This document shows, piece after piece, positions 59,226 to 64,000 of a DNA stretch of 64,000 nucleotides. Position numbers and translations under genes: made by a program. The DNA comes from a marine gamma proteobacterium HTCC2143 (GTDB taxonomy: Bacteria > Pseudomonadota > Gammaproteobacteria > Pseudomonadales > Dasaniaceae), in contig AAVT01000001.1 in assembly GCA_000169075.1 (NCBI GenBank), positions 186,001 through 250,000 of the forward strand, given 5' to 3'. The notes under the pieces were generated by a model. The model worked only from the letters and a program-made list of their open reading frames with translations, did no database searches and had not been told where the DNA came from. Each line of letters opens with the position of its first letter. The first letter of the stretch is position 1.

Positions 59226-60527
59226 ATGTTATCAGCACCCATTAAAAGCAGCCGACTTATTCGATCACTGACAACACTGATGGCATCTTTGCTGTTCTGC
59301 CTGCCGACTATCGCAGCACCCGATAGCAACAGGGGGCAAGCACTGGACCAAGTTATCGCTATCGTCGATGATGATGTAGTGCTAGCCAGTGAGCTACAGG
59401 AACGAGTGGCGCAGGTTGTCGCCAATATTCAGCAACAGGGCAAAGAAGTCCCCCCTCTACCAGAAATTCGTCAGTCGTTAATGGATCAATTGATCCTTGA
59501 GAATATTCAAATGCAACTCGCCGTCAGGGCGGGGGTACGTATTAGCGATGCCCAGCTGAATGATTCGATGTTGCGTATAGCGCAACAAAACCAATTGACT
59601 CTTGACCAATTCAGGCAAGCTTTGGATGCCGATGGATTATCTTATGCCGGTACCAGGGAGCAAATCCGGAAGGAAATGATGTTACAGCGCGTGCAGCAGG
59701 GCAACGTCAACCAACGCGTACAAATCACTGATCAAGAAATCACCAACTTTCTCGATTCTGATGAAGGCGCGGCACTCACCGCACCCGATTACCGGATGTT
59801 ACATACGCTCATTCCCCTGCCTAGCAGTGCCAGCAGCGCCGATATCACAGCGGCAAAAGTGCGGGCCGAAAAGCTCTATTTGCGCGTCCAAGAAGGTGAA
59901 TCATATGAAGAGGTATTGGCAACTACACCGTTTGAAACCACCGACCTTGGCTGGCGCAAAGCTGCTGACCTCCCTAGCTTGATAGCGGATCTGACCACAA
60001 CCATGGCTAAAGACGAAACAGCCGAACCCGTGCAGAGCCCCAGTGGATTCCACTTAGTGAAATTAGCCGACTCCCGCGGCGAAGGCGAGCTTATTCCGCA
60101 GGCCAAAGTAAGGCATATTTTGCTGAAATCGTCTGCGATTCGCGATGAAGCCGCTACCGAAGCACTGGCTATATCATTGCGACAGCAGATCATCGACGGG
60201 GCAGATTTCGGCGAGCTGGCTCGCGAATATTCAGAAGATATCGGTTCGGCATTAGAAGGTGGCGACCTTGGCTGGAGTAGTCCAGGGCAATTGGTCGGTG
60301 AGTTTCAAAAAGTCATGGATCAGGCAGAAATTAACGATATCAGCGCACCATTCACCAGCCAATTTGGCTGGCATATTTTGCAGGTACTGGAACGGCGCGA
60401 TAAAGATGTGACTGATGACATACGGCGCAATATCACCCGCAATTATCTTCACAAACGAAAGTTTGGCGACGAGCTAGAAACTTGGCTACAAAAAATCCGA
60501 GACGAAGCTTACGTCGATTTTAAATAG
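59226..60527 (+). CDS. surA: Peptidyl-prolyl isomerase and periplasmic chaperone SurA
   Basis: Escorts outer-membrane proteins such as LptD through the periplasm. 433 residues from ATG 59226, with a signal sequence (ending near PTIAAPD), an N-terminal chaperone domain starting [19 protein letters not shown], and two parvulin domains ([10 protein letters not shown] and [11 protein letters not shown] begin them). The second has the GGDLGW and GWHILQV segments. ATG 59205 would overlap lptD by 17 bases; 59226 has GAG six bases upstream. Order lptD-surA-pdxA is conserved. Confidence 0.95.
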   Translation: MLSAPIKSSRLIRSLTTLMASLLFCLPTIAAPDSNRGQALDQVIAIVDDDVVLASELQERVAQVVANIQQQGKEVPPLPEIRQSLMDQLILENIQMQLAVRAGVRISDAQLNDSMLRIAQQNQLTLDQFRQALDADGLSYAGTREQIRKEMMLQRVQQGNVNQRVQITDQEITNFLDSDEGAALTAPDYRMLHTLIPLPSSASSADITAAKVRAEKLYLRVQEGESYEEVLATTPFETTDLGWRKAADLPSLIADLTTTMAKDETAEPVQSPSGFHLVKLADSRGEGELIPQAKVRHILLKSSAIRDEAATEALAISLRQQIIDGADFGELAREYSEDIGSALEGGDLGWSSPGQLVGEFQKVMDQAEINDISAPFTSQFGWHILQVLERRDKDVTDDIRRNITRNYLHKRKFGDELETWLQKIRDEAYVDFK

Positions 60528-60558
60528 CACCAGCCACCAAGTGCCTGGCATTGCACCT

Positions 60559-61569
60559 ATGAAACCATTGAGAATAGCGATCACACCGGGCGAGCCGGCT
60601 GGAATTGGGCCGGATTTAGTTATTCAGCTCGCTCAACTTCAGCACAGTGAACAAATCGTCGTCATCGCTGACCCTGATTTGTTAACGCAGCGCGCTGAAC
60701 TTCTGCAACAGCCGCTTTCACTGCGCCTATTCGACCCAGATCAACCGGCGCTGCCCAATAAAAAATCAGAGCTGACAGTCTTACCACTGTCGCTCAATGA
60801 TCGCTGCGAAGCAGGGATTCTCAACGCTAACAACGCCAATTATGTGCTGACGACTTTAGACTATGCCATTGACGGCTGCTGCAACAACACCTTTGCAGCT
60901 ATGGTCACAGCACCGGTGCATAAATCCATTATCAATGATGCCGGCACCCCTTTTAGTGGCCATACCGAATATCTCGCTGAGAAAACAGGGACAGAGCAAG
61001 TGGTAATGATGCTGGCGACTGAAGGCCTGCGCGTTGCCCTGGTAACAACCCATCTTCCATTGAAAGATGTGCCAGCCGAAATCACTAAAAAACGCATCAA
61101 GACAATAACCCGTATCCTGCACAGCGACCTGCAGCGGCATTTTGGCTTGTCGGCTCCCCGTATTTCCGTCTTGGGATTAAACCCCCATGCCGGCGAAGGT
61201 GGTCATATGGGACGAGAAGAAATCGATCACATCATTCCCTGTATCGAAAAGCTGTCGGCCGAAGGCATGCAGTTAACTGGACCGTTACCCGCCGATACCG
61301 CTTTTACTCCAAAACACTTGTCTGTCTGTGATGCTGTACTTGCGATGTATCATGACCAAGGACTCCCGGTATTGAAATACAAAGGCTTTGGAAATGCTGT
61401 CAATATCACTTTAGGGCTGCCTATTATTCGCACCTCTGTCGATCATGGCACGGCTCTAGATCTAGCAGGGACCGGAAAAGCGGATACCGGCAGCTTAATC
61501 ACCGCGCTAGAGTACGCAATCTCTATGGCAAAACACAACTCCCAAGGGAACAATGATGGCGCAAGCTGA
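60559..61569 (+). CDS. pdxA: 4-hydroxythreonine-4-phosphate dehydrogenase
   Basis: NAD-dependent, zinc-containing enzyme of pyridoxal phosphate synthesis, 336 residues. The start [13 protein letters not shown], the metal/substrate segments [27 protein letters not shown] and [15 protein letters not shown] are all visible. ATG 60559 is chosen over GTG 60541 to give the family N-terminus. It overlaps rsmA by 14 to 17 bases. Confidence 0.96.
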   Translation: MKPLRIAITPGEPAGIGPDLVIQLAQLQHSEQIVVIADPDLLTQRAELLQQPLSLRLFDPDQPALPNKKSELTVLPLSLNDRCEAGILNANNANYVLTTLDYAIDGCCNNTFAAMVTAPVHKSIINDAGTPFSGHTEYLAEKTGTEQVVMMLATEGLRVALVTTHLPLKDVPAEITKKRIKTITRILHSDLQRHFGLSAPRISVLGLNPHAGEGGHMGREEIDHIIPCIEKLSAEGMQLTGPLPADTAFTPKHLSVCDAVLAMYHDQGLPVLKYKGFGNAVNITLGLPIIRTSVDHGTALDLAGTGKADTGSLITALEYAISMAKHNSQGNNDGAS

Positions 61570-62356
61570 CATTCAGCATCGAGCTAGAAAACGCTTTGGC
61601 CAAAACTTTTTGCAAGATCAGGGTATCATTCACCGTATAGCCCGCGCAGTGCATGCCACTGACAAAGATCACATTGTCGAAATTGGACCCGGTCAGGGAG
61701 CTCTGACGACCGACATTCTAGCGGGGGGATGTCAGCTCGATGCTATTGAGCTCGATCGGGACTTGATACCTATCCTACAACAACAATTTAGCGAGCAGCC
61801 CCGCTTTCATTTGCATCAAGGCGACGCGTTAACCTTTGATTTTTCCTCGTTAGTTAAAGGAGAAGAGAAACTGCGGGTTGTCGGCAACCTCCCCTACAAC
61901 ATCTCAACACCGCTTATTTTCCGTTTACTGGATCAGCATGAAATGATTCAAGACATGCACTTCATGTTACAACTAGAAGTCGTCAACAGGCTGGCCGCAT
62001 CACCCGGCAGTAAAAGCTATGGTCGCCTCAGTATCATGGCACAGTACTACTGCGATATTCACTCCCTCTTTGAGGTGCCACCAGAGGCATTCAGTCCGCG
62101 ACCCAAAGTGCAGTCAGCTATCGTTCGACTCACGCCTTACAAACAGCCACCACATCCGGCGAAAAATATTAAAACCTTACAAGCTTTATTGCGAACCTGC
62201 TTTAACCAGCGACGTAAAACCCTTAGGAACTCTCTCAAAAATGACCTTAGCAGTGACCAGATGGAAGCGCTGGATATCAATCCAAGCGCAAGACCAGAAA
62301 CACTGTCACTTGAACAATTTGTGAACATGAGCAACAGCATTGAGACAAGTCCATGA
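61553..62356 (+). CDS. rsmA: 16S rRNA dimethyladenosine transferase
   Basis: Also called KsgA; dimethylates two adjacent adenosines near the 3' end of 16S rRNA. 267 residues. SAM-binding motifs are [10 protein letters not shown] and [10 protein letters not shown]; the catalytic motif IV is [16 protein letters not shown] at the N-terminus and [12 protein letters not shown] later are family blocks. It starts inside pdxA and overlaps apaH by four bases (ATGA). Confidence 0.97.
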   Translation: MMAQADIQHRARKRFGQNFLQDQGIIHRIARAVHATDKDHIVEIGPGQGALTTDILAGGCQLDAIELDRDLIPILQQQFSEQPRFHLHQGDALTFDFSSLVKGEEKLRVVGNLPYNISTPLIFRLLDQHEMIQDMHFMLQLEVVNRLAASPGSKSYGRLSIMAQYYCDIHSLFEVPPEAFSPRPKVQSAIVRLTPYKQPPHPAKNIKTLQALLRTCFNQRRKTLRNSLKNDLSSDQMEALDINPSARPETLSLEQFVNMSNSIETSP

Positions 62357-63183
62357 CACGGTATGCGGTCGGCGACTTACAGGGCTGTTTGGCTCCGTTA
62401 GAATGCTTACTCAATGACGTTAACTTCGATCGAAACCAGGATCAATTGTGGCTGGTAGGCGACCTGATTAACCGCGGCCCACAATCACTGGAAACACTGC
62501 GTTTTATCAAAGAACTTGGAAACTGTACTCGCATTGTATTAGGCAATCATGATTTGCATTTCCTCGCTATTCATTACGGTGTTATGGCACCGGGAAAGTC
62601 AGATACGTTTGACGAGCTACTTGCCGCCGACGATAGAAATGAGCTTGCGCAGTGGCTTTTGCAGCAGCCGTTAATGTACAGCGACCCCAGCAATGACTTT
62701 CATATGACCCATGCGGGCATCCCTCATATCTGGAGCATCAAAAAAGCAAAGGCATTGGCCACTGAAGTTCATCAAGCTCTAACTGGCAACACACCGATTA
62801 CATTTTTCCAAAATATGTATGGCAACACACCCAATCGCTGGAGCGATGAACTTTCGGGCGCAATCAGATTAAGAGTCATCACCAATTATTTTACCCGCAT
62901 GCGCTACTGTACAGTTGACGGAACGCTGGACTTTGACAATAAGCTTTCAACCTTTAATGAGCGCACTGCCCTCGCTGATCCGCCGGTATTTTCACCCTGG
63001 TTTTCTTTTGCGCAACAGTCACACGGCCCTGAGAATTTAATTTTCGGCCACTGGGCAGCACTGCAAGGAAAGACCCGTACTGACAATGTCTTTGCGCTGG
63101 ACACTGGCTGTGTCTGGGGTAGGTCAATGACCTTAATGAACTTGGAAACCAAAATATTGCACTCATGTGACTGTGAGTTGTAA
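62353..63183 (+). CDS. apaH: Symmetrical bis(5'-nucleosyl)-tetraphosphatase
   Basis: Hydrolyses Ap4A to two ADP and removes Np4 caps from RNA, 276 residues. Metallophosphatase motifs are GDLQGC, GDLINRGPQS, GNHDLHFL and GHWAALQG. It overlaps rsmA by four bases. In E. coli and Pseudomonas apaG lies between rsmA and apaH; here it is absent. Confidence 0.97.
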   Translation: MTRYAVGDLQGCLAPLECLLNDVNFDRNQDQLWLVGDLINRGPQSLETLRFIKELGNCTRIVLGNHDLHFLAIHYGVMAPGKSDTFDELLAADDRNELAQWLLQQPLMYSDPSNDFHMTHAGIPHIWSIKKAKALATEVHQALTGNTPITFFQNMYGNTPNRWSDELSGAIRLRVITNYFTRMRYCTVDGTLDFDNKLSTFNERTALADPPVFSPWFSFAQQSHGPENLIFGHWAALQGKTRTDNVFALDTGCVWGRSMTLMNLETKILHSCDCEL

Positions 63184-63250
63184 ATGAAATCCTTCATCTT
63201 TTATAAGCCAGTCGTAGACTAATGATCAAATTACCGAATCTACTGATATC

Positions 63251-64000
63251 ATGAAAAACTATCTTGTCGGCGGTGCCGTTAGAGACAAATTATTAGGATA
63301 CCCCTACGTTGAAAGAGACTGGGTTGTTGTCGGTGCTACTGCTGAACAACTCATCAATTTGGGCTATCAGCCGGTGGGGAAAGATTTTCCGGTTTTTCTT
63401 CATCCTAAAACCAAGGAAGAATATGCGCTAGCTCGCACTGAGCGTAAATCTGGACCGGGCTATACCGGTTTCGACTGTTACGCCAGCCCTGAGGTTACGC
63501 TGGAAGAAGACCTTCAGCGACGGGACCTTACTATTAATGCTATAGCCGAAGATGATGATGGCACTCTCATTGATCCTTACGGCGGCCAACAAGATCTCGA
63601 CAAAGGAATACTACGCCATGTCTCGCCGGCTTTCGAGGAGGACCCACTGCGTATTTTGCGTGTCGCACGTTTTAGCGCGCGGTATGCACATCTGGGGTTC
63701 ACCCTAGCCGATGAAACCTTGTTGCTGATGAAAAAAATCAGTGCCAGTGACGAATTATTAGCACTCCCAGCGGAAAGAGTGTGGAAAGAAATGCATCGTT
63801 CACTGTCAGAAAGAAGTCCCGATATTTTTTTTGTAACGCTTCAGCAGTGTGACGCCCTCAAGAAATTGATGCCCGAACTTGATGAATCTTTTCACACAAT
63901 AATCGAGCCCTTGAAACAGGCTGCGATAAGCGGATTGCCCGACGTGATCTGTTTTGCAATACTTTTTGCTCACATTGATACTGTTGAAACTGAAAATTTT
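63251..64000 (+). CDS. cca: Multifunctional CCA tRNA nucleotidyltransferase (3' end outside window)
   Basis: Adds or repairs the CCA end of tRNAs. The frame is open from ATG 63251 to the last base, giving 250 residues of an expected 400 or so. It begins [16 protein letters not shown], with the GGxVR nucleotidyltransferase motif, then ERDWVVVGA (the DxD region appears as ERDW), [10 protein letters not shown] and [17 protein letters not shown]. Gammaproteobacterial Cca often carries a C-terminal HD domain, which would lie beyond the window. It follows apaH by 67 bases. Confidence 0.95.
   Translation, partial: MKNYLVGGAVRDKLLGYPYVERDWVVVGATAEQLINLGYQPVGKDFPVFLHPKTKEEYALARTERKSGPGYTGFDCYASPEVTLEEDLQRRDLTINAIAEDDDGTLIDPYGGQQDLDKGILRHVSPAFEEDPLRILRVARFSARYAHLGFTLADETLLLMKKISASDELLALPAERVWKEMHRSLSERSPDIFFVTLQQCDALKKLMPELDESFHTIIEPLKQAAISGLPDVICFAILFAHIDTVETENF

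Overview
The window reads as chromosomal DNA of a marine-type gammaproteobacterium. This rests on gene order shared with Pseudomonas and its relatives (osmC-crp/vfr-trp genes, trpE...gph-rpe, amgK-murU next to lptD-surA-pdxA-rsmA-apaH, hisZ-purA), together with a Vfr-like Crp and an Azotobacter-type rhodanese. I infer an oligotrophic, cellvibrionalean-like lineage (e.g. Spongiibacteraceae), but no 16S or tRNA gene is present to settle this. I see no tRNA or rRNA gene, CRISPR array, insertion sequence or prophage.

Region 1 (1-20584) is an accessory catabolic block. It holds a quinone oxidoreductase (cut by the window start), an amidohydrolase, an EthA-like Baeyer-Villiger monooxygenase, a MATE exporter, a crotonase, an aldo/keto reductase, an HSL-type esterase, a TonB-dependent receptor, an epoxide hydrolase, an exported M20 amidohydrolase, a three-gene acyl-CoA dehydrogenase/phosphotransferase operon, a LysR regulator and acetoacetyl-CoA synthetase. 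Together these look like uptake and stepwise oxidation of a hydrophobic ketone-, ester- or acyl-type substrate down to acetoacetate. The substrate is unknown.

Region 2 (20619-40144) is the conserved housekeeping cluster: purA, hisZ, DUF2065, hflC, hflK, hflX, hfq, miaA, mutL, amiB, tsaE and nnrDE on the minus strand; queG against orn; then rsgA, rhdA and psd. A diguanylate cyclase with an NMT1/THI5-like periplasmic domain is inserted between mutL and miaA and overlaps miaA.

Region 3 (40236-45295) is a thiamine-salvage operon on the minus strand. A clear TPP riboswitch precedes a TonB-dependent receptor, a small YkoF/MTH1187-like thiamine-binding protein, a PnuT/PnuC transporter, a kinase of the choline/thiamine kinase family, and an unexpected VanZ-like membrane protein with a beta-sandwich tail.

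Region 4 (45550-53950) carries a VOC protein, an OsmC protein, a Vfr-like crp, the trpE-G-D-C operon, a divergent Tag-like protein, gph and rpe. Upstream of trpE is a short leader reading frame ending in Trp-Arg-Trp-stop followed by a strong hairpin, which suggests trp attenuation. Region 5 (54046-64000) holds a DUF3530 protein, murU and amgK (MurNAc recycling), lptD, surA, pdxA, rsmA, apaH (with no apaG between them) and cca, which runs off the window end.
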